A stretch of 64,000 nucleotides of DNA, from contig NZ_BMRF01000003.1 of NCBI RefSeq assembly GCF_014648495.1, positions 1-64,000 on the forward strand, in the 5' to 3' direction. This DNA comes from Actinomadura cremea. GTDB lineage: Bacteria > Actinomycetota > Actinomycetes > Streptosporangiales > Streptosporangiaceae. A program made the translations under genes and the position numbers. Under the pieces are notes generated by a model. The model did not search any database. It was given only the letters and a program-made list of their open reading frames with translations, and had not been told where the DNA came from. Of this stretch, positions 11,459-21,843 are shown piece after piece. Positions within the stretch are counted from its first letter, which is position 1. Every line of letters starts with the position of its first letter.

Positions 11459-13552
11459 ATGAAGGACCCGAACAACACGCGGAACACGGCGCCGCGCCGC
11501 GGTTCCCCGTTGTGGATCTACATCGTCGTCGTCATCGTGCTGGGCGCAGTGGCGGGCGGCTCCGCGTTCGCCGGCCTCACCGGACCCGACCTGGACGCGC
11601 TGCTCGGTAGTCCCGTCTTCTGGATCCTGGGCTGCTTCATCGTCTTCGGCGAGATGCGGCCGATCATCACCCCGGGCTCCACGGAGAACAACGGCGCCAC
11701 CACCTCCACCACGTTCTCGTTCGCCGCGCTGCTGTACGCGGGCCTCCCGGTCGCCGCCGCCCTGCAGGCCGTCGCCGTCGTCACCTGCGGGATCTTCCGC
11801 GGCCGCACCCCGCACCGGATCACGTTCAACGTCGCCCAGTACACCCTCAGCCTCGGCGCCGCCCAGCTCGTCCTCGCGCTCACCGGCGACCTGGCGACCC
11901 CGTCCGCCCTCTGGGTGCCGGACGGGTCCGACCTGCCGGCCATCGCCCTCGCCGGCACCGTCTACTTCTTCTGCAACGACGTCCTCGTCAGCGCCGCCGT
12001 CGCCCTGCACGAGCGCATCTCCCTGTTCAAGGCCATGCGGTGGGACTTCGGGTACCAGGTCCTGGTCCATCTCGCCCTGCTCGGACTCGCCCCGCTGATG
12101 GTCGTCGCGATGGACCGCTCCGCGGCGTTCGTCCCGCTGATCGTCCTGCCGTTCATCGCCGTGTACCTGAACGCGTCCGTGTCCGTCCGGCGCGAGCACC
12201 AGGCCCTGCACGACGCCCTCACCGGGCTCCCGAACCGCAAGCTGCTGATCGTCCGGACCGAGGAGGCCCTCGCCGAGGCCCGCGGCGAGGACGCCCACCG
12301 CCACCTGCGCGGCCGCCGCCGCAAGACCGCCGAGCCGCCCCGCCGCGCCGGCCTGTTCCTGCTCGACCTCGACCGCTTCAAGGAAGTGAACGACACCCTC
12401 GGGCACCCGACCGGCGACCGGCTCCTGCAGCTCGTCGCGCACCGCCTCACCCACAGCGTCCGGCCCGGCGACCTGGTGGCCCGCCTCGGCGGCGACGAGT
12501 TCGCGGTGCTGCTGCCGACCGTCCGCGACGAGGACGCCGCGCGCGAGGTCGCCGCACGCCTGCGCGCCGCGCTCGGCGAGCCCGTCCGGCTGGAGGGCCT
12601 GTCGTTCGACCTCGAGGCTAGCGTCGGCATCGCGCTGTTCCCCGACCACGCCCCCGACTTCGAACTCCTCCTGCAACGCGCCGACGTCGCCATGTACAAC
12701 GCGAAGGAGTCCCGCACCGGCGTCGAGGTCTACTCCCCGCACAAGGACCGCAACTCCCCGGCCCGCCTCACCATGCTCGGCGACCTGCGCCGCGCGGTCG
12801 ACCGGTCCGAACTCGAGCTCTTCTACCAGCCCAAGGTCGCCCTGCGGGACGGGCAGCTCGTCGGGATGGAGGCCCTCCTGCGCTGGCGCCACCCCGAGCA
12901 GGGCCTCCTCGAACCCGAGGCGTTCCTCTCCGTCGCCGAGCAGACGTACCTGATGCGCTCGATCACCCACCACGTCGTCGAGAAGGCCCTGGCGCAGACC
13001 GCCGCCTGGTGGCGGGAGAACCTCGCCGTCCAGGTAGCGGTGAACGCCTCCGGCCGCGACCTCCTCGACACCGGCCTCACCGAGACCATCGAGCAGGGCC
13101 TGCTCGCCCGCGGCCTGCCCACCGCCGCGCTCCAGCTGGAGATCACCGAGCGGATCCTGATGAACGAGCCCGCCTACGCGTCCGACACCGTCGCCGCGCT
13201 CGCCGAACTCGGGATCCCGCTCAGCCTGGACGACTTCGGCACCGGCTACTCGTCCCTCGTGCGGCTCAAGCGGCTCCCCGTCGAGGAGATCAAGATCGAC
13301 GCCTCGTTCGTCCGCCGCCTCACCGAGTCGTCCGACGACGCCGTGATCGTCCGCTCGATCGTCGACCTCGTCCGCACCCTCGGCCTGCGGTCCGTCGCCG
13401 AAGGCGTCGAGGACCCGCAGACCGCGAGCGCCCTGCGCGAGATGGGCTGCGACGCCGCCCAGGGCTGGCACTTCGGGCGCCCCATGGACGCCGAGACCGC
13501 CACCAAGTGGCTCCGCCGCCACAAGGACCGCGCCCCCGAACCCGCGGCGTGA
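11459..13552 (+). CDS. rmdB: Membrane GGDEF-EAL cyclic-di-GMP enzyme (RmdB-type)
   Basis: About six N-terminal membrane helices (residues 20-235), then GGDEF and EAL domains; 697 residues. The GGDEF domain has LGGDEFAVLL and an intact RxxD inhibitory site (RPGD) five residues before it. The EAL domain keeps MEALLRW, VNASGRDL, LEITE, LDDFGTGYSSL, IKID and AEGVE, so phosphodiesterase activity is expected; cyclase activity is possible. The start is ATG 11459, 6 nt after GAGG; ATG 11453 is closer than is usual. The position right after ligA matches S. coelicolor SCO5495 (rmdB), from memory; the symbol rests on that synteny. Confidence 0.88.
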   Translation: MKDPNNTRNTAPRRGSPLWIYIVVVIVLGAVAGGSAFAGLTGPDLDALLGSPVFWILGCFIVFGEMRPIITPGSTENNGATTSTTFSFAALLYAGLPVAAALQAVAVVTCGIFRGRTPHRITFNVAQYTLSLGAAQLVLALTGDLATPSALWVPDGSDLPAIALAGTVYFFCNDVLVSAAVALHERISLFKAMRWDFGYQVLVHLALLGLAPLMVVAMDRSAAFVPLIVLPFIAVYLNASVSVRREHQALHDALTGLPNRKLLIVRTEEALAEARGEDAHRHLRGRRRKTAEPPRRAGLFLLDLDRFKEVNDTLGHPTGDRLLQLVAHRLTHSVRPGDLVARLGGDEFAVLLPTVRDEDAAREVAARLRAALGEPVRLEGLSFDLEASVGIALFPDHAPDFELLLQRADVAMYNAKESRTGVEVYSPHKDRNSPARLTMLGDLRRAVDRSELELFYQPKVALRDGQLVGMEALLRWRHPEQGLLEPEAFLSVAEQTYLMRSITHHVVEKALAQTAAWWRENLAVQVAVNASGRDLLDTGLTETIEQGLLARGLPTAALQLEITERILMNEPAYASDTVAALAELGIPLSLDDFGTGYSSLVRLKRLPVEEIKIDASFVRRLTESSDDAVIVRSIVDLVRTLGLRSVAEGVEDPQTASALREMGCDAAQGWHFGRPMDAETATKWLRRHKDRAPEPAA

Positions 13553-13795
13553 TCAGTACGGGCGGCGGGGGTCGCTCTCGTAGTAGCGCTCCTCCCGCAC
13601 CGCGGGCGGGGGACGGCGGTCGACCGCGCGGCGGGCCGCCGCGATCCGCACGATGCCGATGACGAGCCCGATCAGCCCGCCGATCATCAGGATCACGCCG
13701 ACCAGCCGGACGTCGACGCCGCTGAGGTCGAAGTCGACCGCGTAGGCCAGGATGGCCCCGAGAATGATCAGTGCGATGCTGCCGCCGATGGTCAC
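13553..13795 (-). CDS. Small two-helix membrane protein, DUF6458-like
   Basis: 80 residues: [20 protein letters not shown] helix, [10 protein letters not shown] linker, then a second helix, and a basic Arg/Pro-rich tail. This is the layout of the small actinobacterial DUF6458 proteins. The GTG at 13795 has AGAGGAG about 6 nt upstream; the longer open frame would read into the gatC promoter. It is convergent with the GGDEF-EAL gene (stop codons abut). Function unknown. Confidence 0.75.
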   Translation of the reverse strand: MTIGGSIALIILGAILAYAVDFDLSGVDVRLVGVILMIGGLIGLVIGIVRIAAARRAVDRRPPPAVREERYYESDPRRPY

Positions 13796-13953
13796 GTCGG
13801 CTCCTCTCGTCGTCCAGGGGGACGAGACAAGCGTTCCCTCCAGGGGAATCTGAAACGGCTCGCCGGGCTCGTCGCCGCGTAATCCGGTCTGCGAGCCGGG
13901 ACGCGGCCAATAGGATGGCCGTGAACCCACTCGAACCCAGGAACGGTTTTCTC

Positions 13954-14253
13954 ATGTCCGCCATCACCCGTGACGAGGTGGCGCACCTCGCCCGGCTGTC
14001 CCGGCTGGCGCTCGGCGACGATGAGCTCGATCATCTCGCGGGCCAGCTCGACCAGATCATCTCCGCGGTCTCGCGGGTGCAGGAGGTCGCGGCGGAGGAC
14101 ATCCCGCCGACCTCGCACGCGCTGCCGCTGACCAACGTGTACCGGGCCGACGAGGTCCGGCCCTCGCTCCCGCCGGAGCAGGCCCTCGCGGCCGCCCCGG
14201 CCGCCGAGCAGCAGCGCTTCCGGGTGCCGCGGATCCTGGGTGAGGAGGCCTGA
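13954..14253 (+). CDS. gatC: Glu-tRNA(Gln) amidotransferase subunit C
   Basis: 99 residues. It stabilises GatA and clamps it to GatB. The N terminus, [21 protein letters not shown], is characteristic when read in parts, as are SAVSRVQEV and the C-terminal RVPRIL. The ATG at 13954 has AGGAA about 9 nt upstream; a GTG further upstream at 13921 is a less likely start. The stop codon overlaps the gatA start (TGATG), indicating translational coupling. Confidence 0.95.
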   Translation: MSAITRDEVAHLARLSRLALGDDELDHLAGQLDQIISAVSRVQEVAAEDIPPTSHALPLTNVYRADEVRPSLPPEQALAAAPAAEQQRFRVPRILGEEA

Positions 14254-15752
14254 TGAGCGAGTTGGTCAAGAAGGGCGCGGCCGAACTCGGCGAGCTGATG
14301 GCCGCGGGCGAGGCGTCCGCCGTCGAGGTCGCCGAGGCGCACCTGGACCGCATCGCCGCGGTGGACCAGCGGGTCCACGCGTTCCTGCACGTCGACCGGG
14401 AGGCGACCCTCGCGCAGGCCCGGAAGGTGGACGAGCGCCGCGCGGCCGGGGAGGAGCTCGGCCCGCTGGCCGGCGTCCCGATCGCGCACAAGGACGTCTT
14501 CACCACCCTCGACATGCCGACCACCGCCGGATCGAAGATCCTCGAGGGGTGGCGGCCGCCGTACGACGCGACCGTGACGGCCCGCCTGCGCGAGGCCGGG
14601 CTGGTCATCCTCGGCAAGACGAACATGGACGAGTTCGCCATGGGCTCGTCCACGGAGAACAGCGCCTACGGCGCCACCCGCAACCCGTGGGACCTCGATC
14701 GGATCCCGGGCGGCTCGTCCGGCGGTTCGTCCGCGGCCGTCGCCGCCTACGAGGCGCCGCTGTCCACGGGCACCGACACCGGCGGCTCCATCCGGCAGCC
14801 CGCCGCCGTCACCGGCATCGTCGGCGCCAAGCCCACGTACGGCGGTTCGTCCCGGTACGGGATCATCGCTTTCGCGTCGTCCCTCGACACCCCGGGCCCG
14901 TTCGCCCGGAACGTCCTCGACGCGGCCCTGCTGCACGAGGCGTTCAGCGGCCACGACCGGATGGACTCGACGTCCATCGACCGTCCCGTCCCGCCGGTCG
15001 TCGAGGCGGCCCGCCGCGCGGACGTGGGCGGCCTGCGCGTCGGCGTCGTGAAGGAGTTCGCCGGGGAGGGCTACCAGCCCGGCGTCACGGCCCGGTTCGA
15101 CGAGACCGTCGAACTGCTGGAGTCGCTCGGCGCGAAGGTCGTCGAGGTCTCCTGCCCGAACTTCACCTACGCGCTGCCCGCGTACTACCTGATCGCCCCG
15201 TCGGAGTGCTCCTCCAACCTCGCCCGGTTCGACGCCATGCGCTACGGCCTGCGCGTCGGCGACGACGGCACCCGCAGCGCCGAGGAGGTCATGGCGCTGA
15301 CCCGCGCCGAGGGCTTCGGGCCCGAGGTGAAGCGGCGCATCATGCTCGGCACGTACGCGCTGTCGTCCGGCTACTACGACGCCTACTACGGCAAGGCGCA
15401 GCAGGTCCGGACGCTCATCAAGCGCGACTTCGAGGCCGCGTTCGAGCAGGTCGACGTGCTGATCTCGCCGACCACGCCCACGACGGCGTTCCCGATCGGC
15501 GAGCGCGCCGACGACCCGATGGCCATGTACCTGGCCGACCTGTGCACGATCCCGTCGAACCTCGCCGGCAACGCGGCCGTCTCGGTGCCGTGCGGGCTGG
15601 CGGACGGCCTGCCGGTCGGCCTCCAGATCATGGCACCGACCCTCGGCGACGACCGCGTCTACCGCGTCGGCGCCGCCGTCGAGCGCGCGCTCGAGGACCG
15701 CTGGGGCGGCCCCCTGCTCGCCCAGGCCCCGGAACTGGTGGAGGCGAAGTGA
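14253..15752 (+). CDS. gatA: Glu-tRNA(Gln) amidotransferase subunit A
   Basis: Amidase subunit of 499 residues that releases ammonia from glutamine to amidate Glu-tRNA-Gln. The Ser-cisSer-Lys triad is visible: the lysine in PIAHKDVF, the first serine in [13 protein letters not shown] and the second in [13 protein letters not shown]. The gene starts inside the gatC stop and ends inside the gatB start. The tRNA-Gln it serves lies at 50951. Confidence 0.97.
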   Translation: MSELVKKGAAELGELMAAGEASAVEVAEAHLDRIAAVDQRVHAFLHVDREATLAQARKVDERRAAGEELGPLAGVPIAHKDVFTTLDMPTTAGSKILEGWRPPYDATVTARLREAGLVILGKTNMDEFAMGSSTENSAYGATRNPWDLDRIPGGSSGGSSAAVAAYEAPLSTGTDTGGSIRQPAAVTGIVGAKPTYGGSSRYGIIAFASSLDTPGPFARNVLDAALLHEAFSGHDRMDSTSIDRPVPPVVEAARRADVGGLRVGVVKEFAGEGYQPGVTARFDETVELLESLGAKVVEVSCPNFTYALPAYYLIAPSECSSNLARFDAMRYGLRVGDDGTRSAEEVMALTRAEGFGPEVKRRIMLGTYALSSGYYDAYYGKAQQVRTLIKRDFEAAFEQVDVLISPTTPTTAFPIGERADDPMAMYLADLCTIPSNLAGNAAVSVPCGLADGLPVGLQIMAPTLGDDRVYRVGAAVERALEDRWGGPLLAQAPELVEAK

Positions 15753-17251
15753 CCACTGCGACCGTCATGCCCTACGAGGAGGCGCTCGAGAAGTACGAGC
15801 CCGTCCTCGGGATCGAGACCCACATCGAGCTGGGCACCGCGTCGAAGATGTTCTGCGGCTGCCCGACGGCGTTCGGGGCGGAGCCCAACACGCAGGTGTG
15901 CCCGGTGTGCCTCGGCCTGCCCGGTGCCCTGCCGGTGACGAACAACGCCGCGATCGAGGGCATCATCAAGATCGGCCTCGCGCTGAACTGCGACATCGTC
16001 GAGTGGTGCCGGTTCGCCCGGAAGAACTACTTCTATCCGGACATGCCGAAGAACTTCCAGATCTCGCAGTACGACGAGCCGCTCTGCGTCGACGGCCACC
16101 TGGACGTCGAGGTCGAGGGCGAGACGTACCGCATCGAGATCGAGCGCGTCCACATGGAGGAGGACACCGGCAAGTCGCTGCACGTCGGCGGCTCCACCGG
16201 ACGCATCCACGGCGCCGAGTTCTCGCTCGTCGACTACAACCGCGCCGGGATCCCGCTCGTCGAGATCGTCACCAAGCCGATCCCCGCGACCGGCGACCGC
16301 GCCCCTCTCGTGGCCCGCGCGTACGCGACGGAGCTGCGCGAGCTCGTCCGCTCCCTGGGCGTCTCGGACGTCCGCATGGAGGAGGGCTCGATGCGCTGCG
16401 ACGTCAACGTGTCGCTCATGCCGCGCGGCGCCGACGTGTGGGGCACCCGCACCGAGACGAAGAACGTCAACTCGCTGCGCTCGGTCGAGCGGTCGGTCCG
16501 CTCGGAGATCGAGCGGCAGGCGGGCGTGCTGTCCGAGGGCGGCCGCATCGTGCAGGAGACGCGCCACTTCCACGAGGACACCGGCCGCACCACCAGCGGG
16601 CGCAGCAAGGAGGAGGCGCAGGACTACCGGTACTTCCCCGAGCCCGACCTGGTGCCGATGGCGCCGTCCCGCGAGTGGGTCGAGGAACTGCGGGCGTCCC
16701 TGCCGGAGCTGCCCGCCGCGCGCCGCCGCCGCATCCAGGGCGAGTGGAACCTCTCCGACCTCGAACTGCGGGACGTCGTCAACGCCGGGGCCGTCGACCT
16801 CATCGAGTCGACGATCGCCGCGGGCAGCGACGCCCCGTCCGCCCGCAAGTGGTGGATGAACGAGCTGTCGCGCCGCGCCACCGAGCAGGGCGTCGAACTG
16901 GCCGACCTGCCGATCACTCCGGAGCAGGTCGCGCGCGTCCAGGCGATGATCACCGCCGGTGAGCTGAACGACAAGCTGGCCCGGCAGGTCTTCACCGGCG
17001 TCCTCGCCGGCGAGGGCACCCCGGACGAGGTCGTCGCCGCGAAGGGCCTCAAGGTCGTCAGCGACGAGGGCGAGCTGAACTCGGTCATCGACCAGGTGAT
17101 CGCGGACAACGCCGCCGTCGCCGACAAGATCCGCGCCGGGAAGGTCGCCGCCGCCGGCGCCCTCGTCGGCGCGGTCATGAAGGCCACCCGCGGCCAGGCC
17201 GACGCCGGCCGCGCCCGCGAGCTGATCCTGGAGAAGCTCGGCGCCTCCTGA
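15749..17251 (+). CDS. gatB: Aspartyl/glutamyl-tRNA amidotransferase subunit B
   Basis: 500 residues. Contains the kinase-like cradle that phosphorylates Glu-tRNA-Gln, with [30 protein letters not shown] and [11 protein letters not shown], then the helical and YqeY-like C-terminal tail domains. The start is GTG 15749, overlapping the gatA stop, with GGAGG upstream. A strong hairpin follows. Confidence 0.97.
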   Translation: MTTATVMPYEEALEKYEPVLGIETHIELGTASKMFCGCPTAFGAEPNTQVCPVCLGLPGALPVTNNAAIEGIIKIGLALNCDIVEWCRFARKNYFYPDMPKNFQISQYDEPLCVDGHLDVEVEGETYRIEIERVHMEEDTGKSLHVGGSTGRIHGAEFSLVDYNRAGIPLVEIVTKPIPATGDRAPLVARAYATELRELVRSLGVSDVRMEEGSMRCDVNVSLMPRGADVWGTRTETKNVNSLRSVERSVRSEIERQAGVLSEGGRIVQETRHFHEDTGRTTSGRSKEEAQDYRYFPEPDLVPMAPSREWVEELRASLPELPAARRRRIQGEWNLSDLELRDVVNAGAVDLIESTIAAGSDAPSARKWWMNELSRRATEQGVELADLPITPEQVARVQAMITAGELNDKLARQVFTGVLAGEGTPDEVVAAKGLKVVSDEGELNSVIDQVIADNAAVADKIRAGKVAAAGALVGAVMKATRGQADAGRARELILEKLGAS

Positions 17252-17266
17252 CGCAGCCCCGCCGCC

Positions 17267-17296
17267 CCGCCGCCCCGTGGCCGCACGGGGCGGCGG
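17267..17296 (+). terminator. Hairpin terminator after gatCAB
   Basis: Perfect 13-bp stem, CCGCCGCCCCGTG paired with CACGGGGCGGCGG, and a 4-nt loop, 15 nt past the gatB stop; no T tract. Confidence 0.8.
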
Positions 17297-17389
17297 AGCC
17301 GGTCGCGCCGGCCGGACTCGTCTGACGGGTGGTGGTTTCGGGTGGTTGGCCCGTGGAGGGCGGCACGTCCGGAATAAAGGTGGTGCGAA

Positions 17390-18469
17390 TTATGGGACCG
17401 GAACCCCGAGGATTCGGTCGTCCGAATCGGCCGGGTCGCCGCGGCCGTCGCGGTTGCTCGTCGTGACCCAGAGGGTGCCGTCCGGCGCCCGGACGACCGC
17501 GCGCAGGCGGCCGTACTCGCCCTGCACGTGGGCCTTCGGGGTGCCGGCGCCGCCGTCCGACAGCGGGACCTCCCACAGGCGTTCGCCCTGCAGGGCGGCG
17601 GCCCACAGGGAGCCGTCCGCGAAGGCGAGGCCGGACGGGGACGCCTCGTCGGTCGTCCAGGTGACGAGCGGGTCGGCGTACTCGTCGTCGGGCGAGCCCT
17701 CGCCCTCGACCTCGGGCCAGCCGTAGTTGCCGCCCTTCTCGATGCGGTTGATCTCGTCGAACTCGTTCTGGCCGAACTCGGTGGCGTAGAGGCGCTTCCG
17801 GTCGTCCCACGCGATGCCCTGGACGTTGCGGTGGCCGTAGGACCACACGCGGTTGCCGAAGGGGTTGCCCGGGGCGGGTTCGCCCGCGGGGGTCACGCGC
17901 AGGATCTTGCCGCCGAGGGAGTCGGTGTCCTGCGAGAGGGACGGATCGCCGACCTCGCCGGTCGTGACGTACAGCATGCCGTCGGGCCCGAACTTCAGTC
18001 GTCCGCCGTTGTGGTTCGAGCCCTTGGGGATGCCGGTGACGATCGGCTGCAGGTCGCCGAGGCGGCCGTCGTAGGCGGCGCGGACGACGCGGTTGTCGTC
18101 GGCCGCGGTGAAGTACAGGTAGACGAGGTGGTCGTCGGCGAACGCGGGGGACACGGCGACGCCGAGCAGGCCGCCCTCGCCGAGCGGGTCGACGCCCGGG
18201 ATCGTGGCGACGTCCGAGGTCTCCCCGGACGGGGTGACGCGGACGAGGCGCGCGCTCTGCCGTTCGGTGACGAGGGCGTCGCCGCCGGGCAGGAACGCGA
18301 CGCCCCACGGGACTTCGAGGCCCGTGGCCACGTCCCGCACGGAGGTCGCGGATCCGGACGGGACGGACGAGCGCGGCGGGGCGCTCGACTCCTCACCGGA
18401 GTCGGTCGACGGGCCGCAGGCGGCCAGGCCGAGCACGGCCGCCGTCAGGACGATCAGGTGCTTGCGCAT
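17390..18469 (-). CDS. Glucose/sorbosone dehydrogenase-type lipoprotein
   Basis: Secreted lipoprotein of 359 residues: signal peptide with lipobox LAAC at residues 17-20, an SGEESSAPP linker, then a six-bladed beta-propeller of the PQQ-dependent soluble aldose sugar dehydrogenase family (LEVPWGVAFLPGGDALVTER, GGLLGVAVSP, GSNHNGGRLKFGPDGMLYV, YGHRNVQGIAWD). It probably oxidises sugars at the cell surface. GGAGG lies 7 nt before the ATG. The position between gatB and the next GGDEF-EAL gene matches the Streptomyces order as I remember it. Confidence 0.88.
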   Translation of the reverse strand: MRKHLIVLTAAVLGLAACGPSTDSGEESSAPPRSSVPSGSATSVRDVATGLEVPWGVAFLPGGDALVTERQSARLVRVTPSGETSDVATIPGVDPLGEGGLLGVAVSPAFADDHLVYLYFTAADDNRVVRAAYDGRLGDLQPIVTGIPKGSNHNGGRLKFGPDGMLYVTTGEVGDPSLSQDTDSLGGKILRVTPAGEPAPGNPFGNRVWSYGHRNVQGIAWDDRKRLYATEFGQNEFDEINRIEKGGNYGWPEVEGEGSPDDEYADPLVTWTTDEASPSGLAFADGSLWAAALQGERLWEVPLSDGGAGTPKAHVQGEYGRLRAVVRAPDGTLWVTTSNRDGRGDPADSDDRILGVPVP

Positions 18470-18863
18470 GATGACGCCTCCCGCACCCCAGGATGGCACG
18501 ACCGGGGCGACTCGGACACGGAAATGGTCACTGTGCGTGATGCGGGGCAACGGTGACGATCCCCTTTCGGTCAGCACAAACAGGTTTCCGACGTGTTGCT
18601 TCGTCGCCGGGTGGACGCTGAGCCTCAATCGCTCCGTGACCTACGGAACGTACATTGGGCGTCACGGTGATCCCGCATCGCAGCGACGGAGCTGATCTCC
18701 GGCCGGCGCAGCCGACGTGCTCGCCGCCGGCCCCGCGCCGACCCTGCGCGGGGGCACGATCCATGACCCTCCAGGCGTTATCGGGCCGGTGAGGGTGCGG
18801 ACCCCTGTTTCCCCGGCGCGCCATGCCGCGCGCCCGGGGGCCGAGCGGAAGGGACACGGCGAG
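18470..18863. other. 394-bp divergent intergenic region
   Basis: Holds the promoters of the lipoprotein gene (minus) and the PAS-GGDEF-EAL gene (plus). A GC-rich imperfect hairpin around 18811-18840 lies just before the plus-strand ribosome site. I see no gene, and no known riboswitch signature. Confidence 0.5.
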
Positions 18864-21707
18864 ATGAGCGGCGAGAACGCCACACGGATGCCGCCGCGTG
18901 CCCTGCCGGTCGTCATCGCCGCGATCGTGGGCGTGCTGTACGCCGTCGGTTCGCTGGCGGGCTGGGGCGGCACGGCCTTCATCACGTGGGCCGAGGCGGG
19001 GGCCGCGGGCGCCGCGGCGGTCTCCCTGCTGGTGTCGGCCGGACGGCCGCGCGGCGGGGACGGCGACGGCGCGAGCGGCCTGCGGCGGCTGTCGGCGGGC
19101 GGCATCTGGCGGGCGTCGCTGCGCTGGTACGGGATCGCCGCGTCCTGCTGGTTCCTCGGTGCGGTGGGCAGCGCCCTCGCCGACTACGCGAGCCGCAGCG
19201 CGCTGTCCCTGTCGGTGCCCGACCTGTTCTACCTGATCGCCGTGGTCGCGCTGGTCGTCGGCCTGCTGGTGCCGGTCAGCCCGCCCCGCGACGTGGGGAC
19301 GTGGCTGCGGTACGCGGCCGACACGTACGTGTGCGTCTGCGGGCTGTTCGTCCTCGGGTGGGTGGCGGTCTTCAGCACGCTGTACCACCGGTCGGGGGAG
19401 TCGCCGACCGAGTTCCTGCTGGAGCTGCTGTACCCGCTGATCGACATCGCGCTGGTGTGCGGGGCGCTGCCGTTCGTGCTGGGCGCGGCGCGGGGGCACC
19501 GGCGTCCCGCCTGGATGGGGTACGGCGCGCTGGCGGCCTTCGCGATCGCCGACATCGTGACGACGTTCGTCCGGCTGCACGGCGGCGCGCCCGCCGAAGA
19601 TCCCGCCGACATCCTGCGGCTCGCCGGGCTGCTGCTGCTCCTGCTCGTCCCGTGGACGGAGCCGGTGCCGGAGCCGACGGACGACCTCCCGCCGGGCGTC
19701 GCCGAGGTGGTGCGGGCGGACGACTCGCAGGAGCGGCGGGGCCGGATGATCGGCCCCGGGATCGCCCCGGCGGCGGTCGCCGCGGCCGCCGCGCTGTTCA
19801 TCGCCGGGCACACGCTGACCGGGCGGAACGGGATGGAACCGGTCGTCCCGCTCGTCGCGGGTTCGGCGACGCTGGTGCTGCTGGCGCGGCTCGCGGCGCT
19901 GCTGCGCGAGAACGACCGGCTGCGGCGCGAGGTCGACGCGGGGGAGCAGCACTTCCGCGCCCTGTCGGAGAGCGTCGACGACGCGGTCCTGATCTGCGAC
20001 ATGGACGCCACCGTGCAGTACGCGAGCGCGGGCGCCCTGCGGACCTACCACTACACGGCCGAGGAACTGGTCGGCCGCCCGCTGCACGAGCTGATCCACC
20101 CGGAGGACCTGCCGCGCCTGGAAGAGGTCTTCACCGAGTTCCTGGAGGCGGAGGACGGCCCGCCCGGCGAGGACGTGCTGCGCATCTCGTGCCGGGTCCG
20201 CGCGGCGGACGGGACGTGGCTGCCGACCGAGTCGACGGTGTCGCGGTACAGCGGCGGCGCGTCCGGACGGCTGCTGGTGACCACCCGCGACCTCAGCGAG
20301 CAGGCGGCGCTGCAGCGGCAGGTCGCCCACCTGACGTTCCACGACGGCCTCACCGGGCTGCCGAACCGGTCGTTCCTCGAGGAGCGGACCCGGGAGCTGC
20401 TGTCCCGGCAGGGGTCCGGCGACAAGATCGCGGTGGTGTTCGTCGACCTGGACGGCTTCACCGACGTGAACGACTCGGCGGGGCACGCGGCGGGCGACCA
20501 GGTGCTGGCGCAGGCCGCGCGGCGGCTGCGCGGCAACGTGCTGGCCGACGACACGGTGGCCCGCTGGGGCGGCGACGAGTTCGCGGTGCTGGTGCAGCTG
20601 CCGTCGGACGAGCGGGAGACGCAGGCGACCGTCGAGCTGGCGGGACGGCTGCTGCGGGTGCTGTCGGCCGACCCGTACGAGGTCGGCGGCAAGCAGATCG
20701 CGCTGACCGCGAGCGTCGGCATCGCGTTCGCGGGGGACGACGAGCGGCCCGGCCGCGGTTCCGACAACGGGCGGCGGATCCGGCGCAGCGCCGCGGACCT
20801 GCTGCGCAACGGCGACCTCGCGATGGCACGCGCCAAAGAGATGGGCGGCGGGCGGGTCGAGGTGTACGCGCCGCACATGCACGCCGACGTCGTCCGGCGG
20901 CTGGAGCTGGGCAGCGACCTGCAGCGGGCGCTGGCCGAGGAGCAGTTCGCGGTGGAGTTCCAGCCGGTGGTGGACCTCGCGACGTCCCGGGTGACCGGCG
21001 TGGAGGCGCTGCTGCGGTGGTGGCGGGGCAGCGAGCAGGTGCCGCCGGAGGAGTTCATCGGCCCGGCCGAGGAGGCGGGGCTGATGCTGCCGCTCGGCGA
21101 CTGGGTGCTGCGGGAGGCGTGCCGGGAGGTGGCCCGCTGGCGGCGGGACTCCTGGGAGATCGGCCTGTCGGTGAACTTCACCGCCCGGCAGATCGGCGCG
21201 CCCCGGTTCGTGGAGACGGTCGCGTCGGTGCTGGAGGAGACGGGCCTGCCGCCGCACGCCCTCACGCTGGAGGTGCGCGAGGAGGTCCTGGTCGACGACG
21301 GGACGAACGTGGAGCGGCTGGAGGCGCTGCGCGACCTCGGCGTCCGGCTGGCGATCGACGACTTCGGCACCGGGTACGCGTCGCTGGCCTACCTCGGGCG
21401 GCTCCCGGTGGACATCATCAAGATCGACCCGTCGTTCGTGGCGGGGCTCGGCACCGACGAGACCAGCACGCTGCTGACGCGCACGATCGTCCGGCTGGGC
21501 AGCGACCTCGGGCTGACCGTGGTGGCGGAGGGCATCGAGCGGCCCGAGCAGCTGGAGCTGCTGCGCGAGATGGGCTGCCCGCGCGGGCAGGGGTTCCTGG
21601 TCGCGCGCCCGATGGCGGCCGGACGGGTCGAGTCGCTCGTCCGGACGAACCTGGCCGATGGCGGCGACGACGTGTCCGGAGAGCTTCCGCTGCCCCTGCC
21701 CGGGTGA
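18864..21707 (+). CDS. cdgE: Membrane PAS-GGDEF-EAL cyclic-di-GMP enzyme
   Basis: 947 residues. An N-terminal half with about ten membrane helices is followed by a short coiled segment (LLRENDRLRREVDAGEQHF), a PAS domain (about residues 370-480), GGDEF (ARWGGDEFAVL) and EAL (VEALLRW, SVNFTARQ, IDDFGTGYASL, IKID, AEGIE). The residues at the usual inhibitory RxxD site read LADD, so product feedback there is probably lost. LEVRE replaces the usual LEITE. The start is ATG 18864, with GGAAGGGA about 10 nt upstream. The position before ilvB matches SCO5511 (cdgE), from memory; the symbol is synteny-based. Confidence 0.85.
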   Translation: MSGENATRMPPRALPVVIAAIVGVLYAVGSLAGWGGTAFITWAEAGAAGAAAVSLLVSAGRPRGGDGDGASGLRRLSAGGIWRASLRWYGIAASCWFLGAVGSALADYASRSALSLSVPDLFYLIAVVALVVGLLVPVSPPRDVGTWLRYAADTYVCVCGLFVLGWVAVFSTLYHRSGESPTEFLLELLYPLIDIALVCGALPFVLGAARGHRRPAWMGYGALAAFAIADIVTTFVRLHGGAPAEDPADILRLAGLLLLLLVPWTEPVPEPTDDLPPGVAEVVRADDSQERRGRMIGPGIAPAAVAAAAALFIAGHTLTGRNGMEPVVPLVAGSATLVLLARLAALLRENDRLRREVDAGEQHFRALSESVDDAVLICDMDATVQYASAGALRTYHYTAEELVGRPLHELIHPEDLPRLEEVFTEFLEAEDGPPGEDVLRISCRVRAADGTWLPTESTVSRYSGGASGRLLVTTRDLSEQAALQRQVAHLTFHDGLTGLPNRSFLEERTRELLSRQGSGDKIAVVFVDLDGFTDVNDSAGHAAGDQVLAQAARRLRGNVLADDTVARWGGDEFAVLVQLPSDERETQATVELAGRLLRVLSADPYEVGGKQIALTASVGIAFAGDDERPGRGSDNGRRIRRSAADLLRNGDLAMARAKEMGGGRVEVYAPHMHADVVRRLELGSDLQRALAEEQFAVEFQPVVDLATSRVTGVEALLRWWRGSEQVPPEEFIGPAEEAGLMLPLGDWVLREACREVARWRRDSWEIGLSVNFTARQIGAPRFVETVASVLEETGLPPHALTLEVREEVLVDDGTNVERLEALRDLGVRLAIDDFGTGYASLAYLGRLPVDIIKIDPSFVAGLGTDETSTLLTRTIVRLGSDLGLTVVAEGIERPEQLELLREMGCPRGQGFLVARPMAAGRVESLVRTNLADGGDDVSGELPLPLPG

Positions 21708-21723
21708 CGCCGGCCACAATGCG

Positions 21724-21738
21724 TCTCACATGTCGAGA
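21724..21738. promoter_or_regulatory. TCTC-N7-GAGA dyad upstream of the ilvB leader
   Basis: TCTC at 21724-21727 and GAGA at 21735-21738, upstream of a TTGACC -35 (21755-21760). The same dyad with the same spacing precedes the other two leader-peptide units of the window. Candidate site for an IclR-type NdgR/LtbR regulator; the regulator's identity is inference. Confidence 0.55.
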
Positions 21739-21789
21739 CGATGTGTTCAAGGATTTGACCGGAAGCCGGACATCGGCGAAAGTAGGCCC

Positions 21790-21843
21790 GTGCAGAGCAT
21801 CTCCACCATCATCCTCGTAGTACTTGGTCGGCGCGCAGGCTGA
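21790..21843 (+). CDS. ilvB leader peptide
   Basis: A 17-codon ORF from [20 protein letters not shown]. Nine of 17 residues are Ile, Val, Leu, Thr or Ser, with the run IILVVL in the middle, as expected for an attenuation peptide sensing branched-chain aminoacyl-tRNA. It starts 6 nt after a weak -10 (GAAAGT, 21778-21783) that is 17 nt from TTGACC, so it is probably leaderless. Its last codons form one arm of the next hairpin. Confidence 0.85.
   Translation: MQSISTIILVVLGRRAG

Noticed and set aside
18470-18863. Possible riboswitch before the PAS-GGDEF-EAL gene
   Set aside because: I looked for c-di-GMP, c-di-AMP and cobalamin signatures and found none; only an ordinary GC-rich hairpin.
18528-21719. 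Long minus-strand frame opposite the PAS-GGDEF-EAL gene
   Set aside because: Shadow of the plus-strand coding region; no motif, strongly biased to Arg, Gln and Pro.
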